37,163 nt of DNA from a candidate division WOR-3 bacterium (GCA_016867815.1 VGIR01000024.1:1-37163), one strand, 5' to 3'. Shown: positions 15,092 through 23,961, counted from the stretch's first letter. Notes: generated from the sequence alone by a model not told the origin. Program-made: numbers and translations.

Positions 15092-16550
15092 CTGGCTGCT
15101 TGCAGCATCCCTGCTGATGACAGTCGTAACTCGGCTCGCGTTCACTCTGCTGCCGAGAGTTCCGCTCTCGACCAAGGCCGTCGCCTCCATCGGCGACAGC
15201 CGCGAGTACATTGAGCTCGCTCGCAACCTCGCAGGTTCTCAGACCTTCACCCGCGACACTGTCCCGCCCTTCCGTCCCGAGCTCTTCCGCACTCCCGGCT
15301 ATCCGCTCTTTCTGGCCATCCCGTACGTCGTACATCGTCCATCGTTCATCGTTCTGGCACTCGCGCTGCAACTGCTGCTCGCACTCTTCACGGTCTGGCT
15401 GACCTCGCGGCTCGCGCTTGAGCTTGGACTTCGCCCCATCACCTCCGCGCTTGCCGCCCTCCTGGTGGGCTTGAGCCCCAGCCTTGCGTTCCTCTCCACC
15501 AAGTTGATTTCCGAGACTCTGTTCACACCCATGCTGCTGACTTGTGTGCTTCTCCTCAACCGCCATCGCCAGTCCGGCCGGGCACTCGACCTCATCGGAA
15601 CCGGCGTCTGTTGCGGCCTGCTGGTTCTCGTCCGCCCCATCGCCACCTTCTTTCCGTTCCTCATCGCCCTCTATGTCTTTCTGCGTGGCATCGCCATCAG
15701 GAATTCGCTACTAGGTGTTAGGAATTCCGTTCTCCTCCTCGCCTCCGCCTCCATCGTCGTCGCGCCCTGGGTCATCCGCAACGGCATGAAGACCGGACGT
15801 TACATGATCTCGACCGCGTCCGAACACAATGTCTACCTGTACGACGCCGCTACCGTTCTGGCCGCCGAGAAGGGCATCAACATCCTCAAGGCCCGCGACT
15901 TGATGATGGCCGAGGCCGAGGCGAAGTTCGGCCCCATCGATACCAGCGATGAGGCGACTATGTGGCAGAAACTCGCGGCCGTAGCCCGACCGCACCTACT
16001 AAGGAAACCCGCGGTCGCAGTTCCAGTCTGGTTGTTCGGGGTCAGCGCCGACTTCCTGAACCCCATCAGCGTCGGCCCGCTGCTCATCCACTCCGGTGCC
16101 TCCCCGGCCGCGGGCAGCGCGAACCTGCTCCAGTCATCCCTAGCCCTGCTGGTCAAGGGCAAAGTCGCCCAGGCATTCACCCGGGCCTGGCAGGTACGGG
16201 TTGGCGGCGCGCCGCTCTTCATACTGGTTGTCCTCGCGTGCGCGACGCTGTTCAACCTCGTCCTCATCTGGTTTGGATTCGCCAGCCTCTTCCTGCCCAG
16301 AACCCGGGACATCCGCTGGCTGCTACTGCCAATTCTCTACTTCACGTTTCTGACCGGCACGGTCGGAGACGCCCGCTTCCGGGCTCCAATCGAACCTCTT
16401 CTCTGCCTCTTTGCCGCCGCGGCAATCACTCGCCCTCCGCGGCGAGGTCCGGTCGGGCAAACCGAGCTCTCGCCCGAGCTGATATCAGAGTTGACTCGCG
16501 GCAGCTGCTCGCTAGGGCTCTCCACACCCAAGACAAGTCACCAAGCATAG
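15078..16550 (+). CDS. Membrane glycosyltransferase, GT39/ArnT-like (GT-C fold)
   Basis: A 490-residue protein with about ten hydrophobic segments. The first periplasmic loop carries D-S-R-E-Y-I-E-LARNLAG and then ELFRTPGYPLFLAIPY, the pattern of GT-C enzymes that use polyprenyl-phosphate sugars (PMT/ArnT). It probably transfers a sugar to lipid A, protein or another envelope acceptor; the acceptor cannot be told. ATG 15078 gives a signal-anchor start (MRSASWLLAASLL) and overlaps the rhomboid gene by 14 nt; longer in-frame starts lie wholly within that gene. Two short repeats (15323-15350, 15699-15727) are embedded in the coding frame. Confidence 0.75.
   Translation: MRSASWLLAASLLMTVVTRLAFTLLPRVPLSTKAVASIGDSREYIELARNLAGSQTFTRDTVPPFRPELFRTPGYPLFLAIPYVVHRPSFIVLALALQLLLALFTVWLTSRLALELGLRPITSALAALLVGLSPSLAFLSTKLISETLFTPMLLTCVLLLNRHRQSGRALDLIGTGVCCGLLVLVRPIATFFPFLIALYVFLRGIAIRNSLLGVRNSVLLLASASIVVAPWVIRNGMKTGRYMISTASEHNVYLYDAATVLAAEKGINILKARDLMMAEAEAKFGPIDTSDEATMWQKLAAVARPHLLRKPAVAVPVWLFGVSADFLNPISVGPLLIHSGASPAAGSANLLQSSLALLVKGKVAQAFTRAWQVRVGGAPLFILVVLACATLFNLVLIWFGFASLFLPRTRDIRWLLLPILYFTFLTGTVGDARFRAPIEPLLCLFAAAAITRPPRRGPVGQTELSPELISELTRGSCSLGLSTPKTSHQA
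15323..15350. repeat. Heptamer tandem array within the glycosyltransferase gene
   Basis: Four 7-nt units: gtacgtc, gtacatc, gtccatc, gttcatc. They encode the segment YVVHRPSFIV without breaking the frame. Confidence 0.65.
15699..15727. repeat. Direct repeat aggaattc, 21-nt period, within the glycosyltransferase gene
   Basis: aggaattc at 15699-15706 and 15720-15727. The spacing is a multiple of 3, so the peptide repeats as IRNSLLGVRNSV. Confidence 0.5.
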
Positions 16551-17114
16551 CCAAAGAGCATTGCGGACCGAGTGAACGGCCGCCGGAGTGCTGCTCTGGC
16601 TACCGACGCAGCAACTGCCGGCGCGACCTGAACTGCGACCGATCGAATGACCGTGGAGACGACGGCAGGACAACTCAGACAGCGACTCACGCCTCAGTCA
16701 GCCACGTCAAGGTCAGAACGCCGAGCACAACATTGAGGACGGCAACGTAGCCGGCCACCCACGGCCGCTACCACTCGGATAGCCCAACGGGCCACCGCCA
16801 GAACTGCGGAAGAGGAAATCCAGGCCGAGACTCAGGAAGCAGGGGAGGAAGCAGCCTGCTGTGCTTCCAGGCAGGCTGCGGGCGGAGCGATTCCGCCAGC
16901 AGTCTTCAGCGCAACCCGGAACACAATCCGGGGACTCCCGGGGTATAGCGGAGGTAACTCCAGGCGACTAGCTCTTCCGGCCTGGCATCAGGCATCCGGG
17001 AACACCTGTGTCAAGTCAACGTTCGCCGAACGGTCGTTACCCCGTCCGGCAAGCGAACAGACCTGGTGACTGAGGCAAGCAGGATGTATGTCGGTTGGAG
17101 GCCGACTGGTACGG
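16551..17114. other. Gene-free region, possible decayed membrane-protein gene
   Basis: No intact gene is visible in this 564-nt region. On the minus strand, around 16690-16850, one frame reads RWPVGLSEW, an amber stop, then RPWVAGYVAVLNVVLGVLTL and a stop shortly after, which looks like the end of a small membrane protein. Further upstream, near 16910-16995, a short frame (MPDARPEELVAWSYLRYTPG) is open for 29 codons. These could be pieces of a gene broken by stops and frameshifts, or chance. Nothing else was recognised. Confidence 0.3.
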
Positions 17115-18338
17115 TCAGACGCGGGACGTACTTTTACTCTTCGGCCGTGGCTTCTTTCGGCGTATCTGGTCGACCCGGTCGAGCAGATCGGAAGCGGTGC
17201 GTCCATCGAGGCCGGCTTGTTTGAGCAGATCCTCCACCGTCCTTCGGCCAAGATTGTCCTCGCACCTGACCAACCCGGTAACTACCTGACGAGGGCCATC
17301 TGCGACACCGCTGGCCAGCATGAGAGCCAGGGCCTCTGCCAACTTCGGCGCTGCCTCAGAGCACTTCCCCTGGGCAACCAGGATGAGGCCGATGTTGCCA
17401 AGATCGGCCGCGACACCAAGCTGATACCCGATCCTTCGCGCCAGGCCCAGCGATTCCTCTCCGTACTTGAGTGCTTCAGCGTCTCTTCCCTTGAGACGGT
17501 AGATGCTGGCCATGCCTCCCAGGCTCGTCACCACGCCGAGGCGGTGCCCAAGCTTGCGCGCGATCGCCAGCGCCTCTTTGTTGAGGCGAAGCGCTTCGTC
17601 GAGAGATCCCTGGTCGCGGTAGATGCCGGCGATGCCGGCAAGATCGCTGGCCACGCCCCACTTGTCTCCGAGGGCGCGAGATAACTCCAGGGCCTGTTGG
17701 TGATACTCGAGCGCCCGATCGAGCTCTCCCTTGTCACGCCAGATGTTGCCGATGTTGGCCAGGTAGATCGCCTCGGCCCACTGGTCTCCCAACTGGTGAG
17801 CCTGAGCCAGCGCCTTCTCCTTGTACTGGAGCGCCACGTCGAGCTCTCCCCGATCGTGCCGGACTACCCCGATGTTGCCAAAGGCAGGGGCCTTTCCATC
17901 TTCGGCCCCGAACTGCTCTGCCAGCCGGGACGCCTGCTCAAAGCTCGAGAGCGCGGCGTCCAGCATACCCTGGGCGTATCTGCACACGCCTGTAAGATTG
18001 AAGAGAGCAACAAGCTGAGCCCCCTTCGCTTCCGGCATCGCCTGCTGAAAGCAGCCGACTGCCTTGTCCCAGGCATTGTCTTCGATGGCCGCAAGCCCGA
18101 GCTCGAACGGTTGTCTGACGGCATCAGCAGAGCTGGACAGACCGTCGAGGTACTGCGTCATCCGGTCCACGTCACGCCTGATCACGTCGCGGCTCGCCGC
18201 TGCCATCCGGGCGCGCCGGCGGATCGGTCCCAAGTAGTACGCGAGAAGCATCACGATTCCCGCTATCAGGGAAACGCCTGCCAGCACGACTATCCAGAAC
18301 GACGCCGTACCGAACTCATGCCCGGAGAACTTAACCAA
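17115..18338 (-). CDS. Membrane-anchored TPR-repeat protein
   Basis: 407 residues. A single membrane helix (about 13-35) is followed by a basic stop-transfer segment (RRRARMAAASR) and a short linker. From about residue 75 to 350 there are roughly six tandem 40-residue tetratricopeptide repeats of the kinesin-light-chain type (units such as ALEYHQQALELSRALGDKWG). TPRs make superhelical protein-binding scaffolds; no catalytic domain is present, so the partner is unknown. A basic tail ends the protein. The TTG start at 18338 is chosen because TTGACT-16-TAGACT ends 7 nt upstream and the helix starts soon after. It is monocistronic or followed only by the possible gene remnant. Confidence 0.8.
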   Translation of the reverse strand: MVKFSGHEFGTASFWIVVLAGVSLIAGIVMLLAYYLGPIRRRARMAAASRDVIRRDVDRMTQYLDGLSSSADAVRQPFELGLAAIEDNAWDKAVGCFQQAMPEAKGAQLVALFNLTGVCRYAQGMLDAALSSFEQASRLAEQFGAEDGKAPAFGNIGVVRHDRGELDVALQYKEKALAQAHQLGDQWAEAIYLANIGNIWRDKGELDRALEYHQQALELSRALGDKWGVASDLAGIAGIYRDQGSLDEALRLNKEALAIARKLGHRLGVVTSLGGMASIYRLKGRDAEALKYGEESLGLARRIGYQLGVAADLGNIGLILVAQGKCSEAAPKLAEALALMLASGVADGPRQVVTGLVRCEDNLGRRTVEDLLKQAGLDGRTASDLLDRVDQIRRKKPRPKSKSTSRV

Positions 18339-18345
18339 CGCTGCC

Positions 18346-18373
18346 AGTCTAGCTATCTCCGGTCTGCAGTCAA
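18346..18373 (-). promoter_or_regulatory. Promoter of the TPR gene
   Basis: Minus strand TTGACT (18373-18368), a 16-nt spacer and TAGACT (18351-18346), then 7 nt to the TTG at 18338. Confidence 0.6.
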
Positions 18374-18397
18374 CCCTGTTCCTGAGCCCTGAAAGAG

Positions 18398-18427
18398 AAG
18401 GCGGGCCGCGTCGCCGCGGCCCGCCTT
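18398..18427 (-). terminator. Hairpin after the surface-repeat gene
   Basis: A perfect 13-bp stem (aaggcgggccgcg against cgcggcccgcctt) with a 4-nt loop lies 15 nt beyond the stop at 18442. The minus-strand continuation is pyrimidine-rich (ctctttc), which fits an intrinsic terminator. Confidence 0.75.
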
Positions 18428-18441
18428 CCAGGAGACGTGGT

Positions 18442-20253
18442 TCAGATTACCCGGAACTCCAGTCCGATCGCAGCCCCGGGCCAGATGGCGATGTTGGTGC
18501 TGCCGGTCATCTTGTACATCGGTATCACCGACAGGAAGGGGATGCCCGATCCGTCCTCTCCCTGATCCGACAGCCAGACGTTTGCGGCCAGCCCGCCCGT
18601 GATTGCCAGCTTCGGCAGGATCTCCCAGCCGCTGGTCAAACGTACCTTTGCCAGGTAGCTCATGCCGTCGAAGCTCATCATCTCGTCCATGAGATCGACC
18701 CGGTAGCCGACCAGATCCGCGTCGACGAAGAAACGGGAGCAGCCGCGGGGGAAATGTCCGCCGATGCCGTACCCGATCATCACCCGGGCCGGATCAGTAG
18801 GATGGTAGCCGAAGCCCAGAACGTTGTAGAAGGAGCGCCCACCGGTCTTGAGCTCGAACCCGGCGAGGGGTGCCTCACTGGCGAAGACATGGGCACGCAA
18901 CTGGCCGTTGAGTATGACGTTCAGCGGGCCGATGGCGACGTCGTTCTCCCGGGCGAAGTTGAAGGCGCCGAGCTGGAAGCCGCGCACCTCGCCGGCGATG
19001 TTGGCAGCCCCGACCTGTACGCCGAGCGCGCCCCCGGCGAGGTTGAACAGACCCATCTGCAGGCCGCTCGACCGGTCCGGCCACTCGCCAGCCTGGGTGC
19101 CGTAGGTCATGCAGCCGAACTCGCTGACCTTCGCGGCCTCGGCCTGGTTGCCGAGGACGTTGATCCCGCCGAGCTGCAGCTTGCTGGAGCCGCGCAGGAA
19201 ATTGACTCCGCCCAGAGCGATATCGTTTTCACCGCCGCCGATGTTTATGCCACCGAGGGTGAAGCTCGCGTCGTGCCGCGCCACATTGCAGCCGCCGATC
19301 TGCGCCGCAGAGCTGCCGCCCGTAGCGTTAACGCCGCCGAACTGCACCGACGCATCGCCACCGGCAACATTGACTCCACCTAGTTGAAGAACGCTGGAAC
19401 CGGCGACCAGATTGGCTGCGCCGAGGGCGACTCCGTTGTCGCCGCCGCCGAAGTTGACACCACCCAGTGTCAGACCGGTCTTCCCGCGAGCCGCATTCAC
19501 CCCGCCGAGCTGCAGGCCCGCGCTGCCACCCGTGGCATTCAATCCGCCCAACTGAATCGGCACGTTCCCGCCGGCGATGTTGACGCCGCTCAGCTGCGCC
19601 ACGCCTACGTCGCCGCGTGCCAAGTCAAACAGGCCAAGCTGCAGTCCGGCGCCACCCCAGGACAGGTTGACCCCGCCGAACTGACAGGCAGCCCAAGTGC
19701 CACCGAAGTTGACCGCGCCCAACTGGAGGCAGCGTGCCTCTCCCTTGGCGACGTTGACCCCGCCAATCTGCAGGCCGCGGGCGTCCCGCATCACGAAGTT
19801 GCCAAGCAGTGCCAGCTGGAACCCGCTGAAATCACCCCACAATCTGGTTGCGGGCCCGCGGCCGCAGAGCTGATTGCCGCCCTGTGCGGCGACGTTCGCG
19901 TCACCGCAATGCTCGTTGGCGGCGCAGGACGAGCCGACGCCGACAACATTCACGCCGCCGGCCAGCTGTATCCACCTGGCGTCGTAGGCCTCAACGTTGA
20001 AAAGCGCTCCCAACTCGAAGCCGCGAAGTTCGCCGACGTAACCGCCGAGGATGTTGAGTGAGATGTTGGTCGCAACGTTGCCTGACTGGCTCCCGTTGGT
20101 GGAGATCGGCGGGAACAGCGACAAACTGACAGGGTGGTGGACGATGAGAGAGCTGCTGCTGGCGCAACAACTCGCAGTTGCGCTGGACACCGGAATGATG
20201 GCGGCCACTAAGACGGCAACCATCGCGGTCCTGATACGACCTGTTGTAGACAC
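18442..20253 (-). CDS. Exported surface-repeat protein (LA_2272-like 14-residue G-x-x-N repeats)
   Basis: 603 residues with an N-terminal signal sequence (MVAVLVAAIIPVSSATA, about 11-27). Residues about 75-430 are tandem 14-residue units of the type QLGGVNxxxGxxxL, more than 15 copies with a few loops. One loop is Cys-rich (around CAANEHCGDANVAAQ). Units like QIGGCNVARHDASF and ALGGVNFLRGSSKL repeat exactly 14 residues apart, which suggests a beta-solenoid or stacked beta sheet. The last about 150 residues are different and beta-rich, ending in F-R-V-I, like an outer-membrane barrel tail. This matches the LA_2272 surface-repeat family known from Leptospira; the function is unknown. GTG 20253 is chosen for AAGGAGG 7 nt upstream; in-frame ATGs at 20319/20316 would put that motif inside the gene. 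Confidence 0.75.
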   Translation of the reverse strand: MSTTGRIRTAMVAVLVAAIIPVSSATASCCASSSSLIVHHPVSLSLFPPISTNGSQSGNVATNISLNILGGYVGELRGFELGALFNVEAYDARWIQLAGGVNVVGVGSSCAANEHCGDANVAAQGGNQLCGRGPATRLWGDFSGFQLALLGNFVMRDARGLQIGGVNVAKGEARCLQLGAVNFGGTWAACQFGGVNLSWGGAGLQLGLFDLARGDVGVAQLSGVNIAGGNVPIQLGGLNATGGSAGLQLGGVNAARGKTGLTLGGVNFGGGDNGVALGAANLVAGSSVLQLGGVNVAGGDASVQFGGVNATGGSSAAQIGGCNVARHDASFTLGGINIGGGENDIALGGVNFLRGSSKLQLGGINVLGNQAEAAKVSEFGCMTYGTQAGEWPDRSSGLQMGLFNLAGGALGVQVGAANIAGEVRGFQLGAFNFARENDVAIGPLNVILNGQLRAHVFASEAPLAGFELKTGGRSFYNVLGFGYHPTDPARVMIGYGIGGHFPRGCSRFFVDADLVGYRVDLMDEMMSFDGMSYLAKVRLTSGWEILPKLAITGGLAANVWLSDQGEDGSGIPFLSVIPMYKMTGSTNIAIWPGAAIGLEFRVI

Positions 20254-20333
20254 GCTAGTTCCTCCTTGCGGTAAGGTGACCAATGAAAGCCGACAGCACT
20301 GCCTAGGCTGAGTCATCATTGCTTGACGCGCTA

Positions 20334-20361
20334 AGTCTACGCTACGACTGTCGGCTGTCAA
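20334..20361 (-). promoter_or_regulatory. Promoter of the surface-repeat gene
   Basis: Minus strand TTGACA (20361-20356), a 16-nt spacer and TAGACT (20339-20334). Unlike most promoters here it leaves a leader of about 70 nt with a good Shine-Dalgarno (AAGGAGG, 20267-20261). Its -10 is identical to that of the TPR gene just downstream. Confidence 0.6.
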
Positions 20362-20496
20362 CTTGCGCAACAGAGGAACTTTAGGGTGCCAGCGACGCCC
20401 CCAGCCCGCGATTCTGGCAGGCTCGTGCATGGATTGGGCAGGAACTGGACCGGTGAGGGCCGGCCGCTGGTTGTGGTCCACGGTGCGGAAGAAAAG

Positions 20497-20523
20497 GCCG
20501 GCCGGGCGCGCGGCCCGGCCGGC
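20497..20523 (-). terminator. Intrinsic terminator of the EF-G paralogue
   Basis: An 11-bp stem gccggccgggc/gcccggccggc with a 5-nt loop starts 18 nt after the stop at 20541. The minus strand continues cttttc, a short T-run. Confidence 0.75.
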
Positions 20524-20540
20524 GATACTCCGTGGTCCCG

Positions 20541-22625
20541 CTACTTCTGGGCGGCTTCCTTCTCGCGCTTGGCTTCGTCAATTACCTTCTGCGCTACCTC
20601 GCGCGGCGTCTCTTCGTAGTGAGAGAACTCCATCGTGAAGAAGCCTCGACCCTGGGTCATGGAACGGAGGCTGTTTGAGTACTTGTACATCTCCGCCTGC
20701 GGTGCCTGGGCTTTGATGACCTGCAGGTTGCCCTGCACTTCCATGCCCATGATGCGTCCCCGGCGGGAGTTAAGGTCACCCATCACGTCGCCGGTATACT
20801 GGTCGGGCACGGTGACTTCGACGTTCATTATGGGCTCGAGCAGTATCAGTCCGGCTTTCTCGGCGCAGTTCCTGAAAGCAAGCTGACCGGCGAGCTTGAA
20901 GGCGATGTCCGAAGAATCAACGTCGTGGTAGGAGCCGTCGAAGACTACCGCCCGGATGTCCATCATGTGGTAGCCGGCGAGCACGCCCTTGGTCATCGTC
21001 TCGACGATGCCCTTCTCTATCGGCGGAATGAACTTGGTCGGAATCGACCCGCCCTTTATCTCGCTCACAAACTCAAACCCCTTGCCGCGCGGCACCGGCT
21101 CAAGCCGCAGCCAGCAGTCACCGAACTGACCCCGTCCGCCGGTCTGCTTCTTGTGCCTGCCCTGGGCCTCGCCCTTCTTCGATATCGTCTCGCGGTACGG
21201 GATTCGTGGTTTCACCAGGTCAACCGTAACGTCGAACCTGCGTTTCAGTCTGGCAACCAGCACGTCGAGGTGAAGCTCGCCCATGCCGTTGATGAGCTGC
21301 TGGCCGATTTCGGAGTTGAACTCGTAGGAGAAAGTCGGGTCCTCCTCGCGCAGCCGAGCGAGGCCGGTCGAGACCCGCTCCTCGTCTCCCTTGGTGTGCG
21401 GGACGATGGCGACTGAGATCGAAGGCCTTGGGAAGACGATTGGTGGCAAGCTGGCGGGTTGGCGCTTGTCGCAGAGCGTGTGGCCGGTGTGCGTCTCCTT
21501 AAGCTTGACCAGCGCGCCGATCATGCCGGTGGTCAGCTTGTTCACCTCGACCCGCTCCTTGCCCTTGACAACGTACATCTGATTGACCTTCTCTTCACGC
21601 TCGGTGTGAGTGTTCATCACAACCGCGCCCGCCTCAAGCTTGCCACGGAAGACGCGGACGAGGTTCATGTCGCCGACGTGAGCCTCGGAGACGGTCTTGA
21701 AGATGAAGGCGCAAACCGGGCCGTTCTCTTCGGGCTTCACCTCCAACACATCGGTCGTTCCGGGCCGGGTCGCGCCCAGCCCCGGCATGTCGAGCGGGCC
21801 GGGCAGCACGTCTACGGCGAGGTCAAGCAGCAGATCGACACCGACCTGGGCGAGGGCGTCGCCACCAACCAACGGATAGACGACACCGGCCGTGATGCCT
21901 TTTCTAACTGCGGCGCGCATCTCCTCCGGCGCGATCTTGCCGCCCTCGATGAACTTCTCCATCAGGGTCTCGTCGACCTCGGCCGCGGCCTCGACCAGCT
22001 TCTCCTTCCACTGGCTGATGGCGTCGGCCATGTCGGCCGGCACCGGAATCTCCTTGCGGACGCCGTTCTCGTAGCCGTACGCCTTGTCGTTCAAGAGGTC
22101 CACGACCCCTTTCAGGCCGGCCTCCTTGCCGATCGGCAGGAAGAGCGGCGTGACGCGGGTGCCGAACGCCCTGCGCAGGTCCTCGGCCGTGGCGTCAAAT
22201 GAAGTGCGTTCCTTGGTGAGCTTGTTGACGAAGACGGCGCGGGGCAGTTTCGCCTCATCGAGCCGTCGCCAGACCATCTCGGTCCCGACCTCGACCCCGG
22301 ACGAGGCATCGACGACTATGATGCCGTTGTCAATCGCGCGCACGCCGGATACGACGTTACCGAAGAAGTCGGCGTAGCCAGGGGTGTCGACCAGGGTGAC
22401 CAACGTATCTTTCCAGTCCCCATAGCCGAGCGAGAGGTTAATGGATATCTTGCGGCTGATCTCATCTTCGTCATAGTCCAGGAGCGACGTCCCCTCGGCC
22501 ACCGAGCCGAGCCGGGTGTTCTGCTTCATTGCGAGCAGAAGCGCCTCGCAGAGCGAGGTCTTGCCCGAACTGGCATGACCGAAGAGGCCTAGGTTGCGGA
22601 TCTTTTCCGCGCTGTATTCTATCAC
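20541..22625 (-). CDS. Elongation factor G-like GTPase (EF-G paralogue)
   Basis: A 694-residue protein with all five EF-G domains. Domain I has a P-loop (GHASSGKTS, 16-24) and a G3 motif DTPGYADF (80-87) with Tyr where EF-G and EF-Tu have the catalytic His. The G4 motif reads NKLT (134-137), so the Asp that reads the guanine ring in the NKxD consensus is Thr. Domain IV (GRGQFGDCWLRLEP) and domain V (PIMNVEVTVPDQYTGDVMGDLNSRRGRI) are normal; the latter is given here only by its ends, PIMNVEVTV and GDLNSRRGRI. It belongs to the EF-G-like group that sits beside the main FusA in many bacteria, with roles in recycling or unknown. GTG 22625 has AGGAGG 5 nt upstream. The promoter leaves about a 30-nt leader. 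Confidence 0.85.
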   Translation of the reverse strand: MIEYSAEKIRNLGLFGHASSGKTSLCEALLLAMKQNTRLGSVAEGTSLLDYDEDEISRKISINLSLGYGDWKDTLVTLVDTPGYADFFGNVVSGVRAIDNGIIVVDASSGVEVGTEMVWRRLDEAKLPRAVFVNKLTKERTSFDATAEDLRRAFGTRVTPLFLPIGKEAGLKGVVDLLNDKAYGYENGVRKEIPVPADMADAISQWKEKLVEAAAEVDETLMEKFIEGGKIAPEEMRAAVRKGITAGVVYPLVGGDALAQVGVDLLLDLAVDVLPGPLDMPGLGATRPGTTDVLEVKPEENGPVCAFIFKTVSEAHVGDMNLVRVFRGKLEAGAVVMNTHTEREEKVNQMYVVKGKERVEVNKLTTGMIGALVKLKETHTGHTLCDKRQPASLPPIVFPRPSISVAIVPHTKGDEERVSTGLARLREEDPTFSYEFNSEIGQQLINGMGELHLDVLVARLKRRFDVTVDLVKPRIPYRETISKKGEAQGRHKKQTGGRGQFGDCWLRLEPVPRGKGFEFVSEIKGGSIPTKFIPPIEKGIVETMTKGVLAGYHMMDIRAVVFDGSYHDVDSSDIAFKLAGQLAFRNCAEKAGLILLEPIMNVEVTVPDQYTGDVMGDLNSRRGRIMGMEVQGNLQVIKAQAPQAEMYKYSNSLRSMTQGRGFFTMEFSHYEETPREVAQKVIDEAKREKEAAQK

Positions 22626-22662
22626 GGGGTCCTCCTGAAAACTTGTCTAGGTGCTGCGCGGA

Positions 22663-22690
22663 ATCATAGCGAAGGAGTCAGGCAAGTCAA
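22663..22690 (-). promoter_or_regulatory. Promoter of the EF-G paralogue
   Basis: Minus strand TTGACT (22690-22685), a 16-nt spacer and TATGAT (22668-22663). It is divergent from the gcvT promoter. Confidence 0.7.
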
Positions 22691-22741
22691 GCCTCGTGGC
22701 CGCCAGATACAAACGTAACTCCTCTCTCCGGGGCACGATTC

Positions 22742-22769
22742 TTGACTCCTAGTCCGCTTCTGATAAGAT
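22742..22769 (+). promoter_or_regulatory. Promoter of the glycine cleavage cluster
   Basis: TTGACT (22742-22747), a 16-nt spacer and TAAGAT (22764-22769). ATG 22778 follows after 8 nt without a Shine-Dalgarno, so a leaderless mRNA is expected. No glycine riboswitch can fit. Confidence 0.7.
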
Positions 22770-22777
22770 AGCCGCCC

Positions 22778-23878
22778 ATGCTCAAACTGACTCCGTTTCA
22801 CGATCGTCACGTGGCAGCCGGCGGCAAGATGGTCGACTTCGCGGGGTACGACCTGCCGGTCCAGTTCCACGGGATTATCCCGGAACACACCCGCGTGCGA
22901 TCCACCGTCGGCGTCTTCGACGTTTCCCACATGGGCCGGATCGAAGTCCGTGGCAAGGACGCCCTCGCCTTCATCAACCGGATGACGACGAACGACGCCG
23001 GCAAGCTGGCCGAGTATCAGGCCCAGTACTCGGTGCTCTGCTACCCGGATGGCGGCATCGTCGACGACCTCGTGGTCTACCGGCTGCCCGACTGCTATTT
23101 CCTGGTCGTGAACGGCGCAAACAACGAGAAGGATACTGCCTGGCTGCGCGAGCACCTGTCCGGCGACGTGCGGATGGATAACATCACCGACACGCAGGCC
23201 CAGCTCGCCATCCAGGGGCCAAAGGCCGAGGCGGTGATGCAGAAGATCTGCTCGATCCCGCTCGCGCCAATCGGCTTCTATTGGGCGGCCCATTGCGAGA
23301 TAGCGGGAGTGAAAGGGCTCGTGTCCCGCACCGGTTATACCGGCGAAGACGGATTCGAGGCATATTTCCCGGCCGCGAGCGCGTCGAGAGTCTGGGACGC
23401 CATCTTCGCTGCGGGCAAGGAATTCGACATCGAGCCCATCGGTCTTGGCGCCCGCGACACCCTGCGCATGGAAATGAAGATGGCCTTGTACGGCAACGAC
23501 ATCGACAAGACCACGAACCCGATTGAGGCCGGCCTGAGCTGGGTGGTGGCTTTGGATAAACCCGAGGGCTTCACCGGCTCAGACATCCTCAAGAGGGTCG
23601 AGGAAGAGAAGCCCACGCGCCGCCTGGTCTGTCTGGAGATGCAGGATAGGTCGATTGCCCGTCCCCACTACCAGATTCTCGCGCAGGGACAACCGGTCGG
23701 TACCGTGACGAGCGGCACGCTCTCCCCTTCACTCAATAAGGGCATCGCGCTCGGCTACGTGAAGCGCCAGCTCACCAAGGCCGGCACCGAGGTAGAGATC
23801 GACATTCGCGGCCGCCGCGCCGCCGCGCTCATCGTGAAACCGCCGTTCTACAAGAACGGATCCCACAGACCCAATTAG
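22778..23878 (+). CDS. gcvT: Aminomethyltransferase (glycine cleavage T protein)
   Basis: A 366-residue T protein that takes the aminomethyl group from lipoyl-H protein and, with tetrahydrofolate, releases ammonia and makes methylene-THF. The N-terminal TPFHDRHVAAGGKMVDFAGY, VGVFDVSHMGRIEV, the folate-site acidic residue in VKGLVSRTGYTGEDGFE, and GLGARDTLRMEMKMALYGND are typical of GcvT. The length is normal. First gene of the gcv cluster. Confidence 0.96.
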   Translation: MLKLTPFHDRHVAAGGKMVDFAGYDLPVQFHGIIPEHTRVRSTVGVFDVSHMGRIEVRGKDALAFINRMTTNDAGKLAEYQAQYSVLCYPDGGIVDDLVVYRLPDCYFLVVNGANNEKDTAWLREHLSGDVRMDNITDTQAQLAIQGPKAEAVMQKICSIPLAPIGFYWAAHCEIAGVKGLVSRTGYTGEDGFEAYFPAASASRVWDAIFAAGKEFDIEPIGLGARDTLRMEMKMALYGNDIDKTTNPIEAGLSWVVALDKPEGFTGSDILKRVEEEKPTRRLVCLEMQDRSIARPHYQILAQGQPVGTVTSGTLSPSLNKGIALGYVKRQLTKAGTEVEIDIRGRRAAALIVKPPFYKNGSHRPN

Positions 23879-23890
23879 GACAGGATGATT

Positions 23891-23961
23891 GCCACTAAGA
23901 CACCAAGACGCGAGGCCAGCCCGGTTCCGGAACCCCCTAGTGTCTTTGTGACTTGGTGGCT
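23891..23961. repeat. Inverted repeat between gcvT and gcvH
   Basis: gccactaagacaccaagacg (23891-23910) is an imperfect reverse complement of agtgtctttgtgacttggtg (23939-23958, continuing gct). The consensus is related to the 13709-13780 element (CCAC-AAGACAC-AAG). It could form a hairpin in the gcv mRNA. Confidence 0.65.

Noticed and set aside
16987-17019. Minus-strand promoter in the 16.6-17.1 kb gap
   Set aside because: Two overlapping TTGAC-type -35 sequences exist, but no acceptable -10 lies 15-18 nt away.
20314-20319. ATGs as the start of the surface-repeat protein
   Set aside because: In frame and after the promoter, but the AAGGAGG at 20267-20261 precisely serves GTG 20253, right before the signal peptide.
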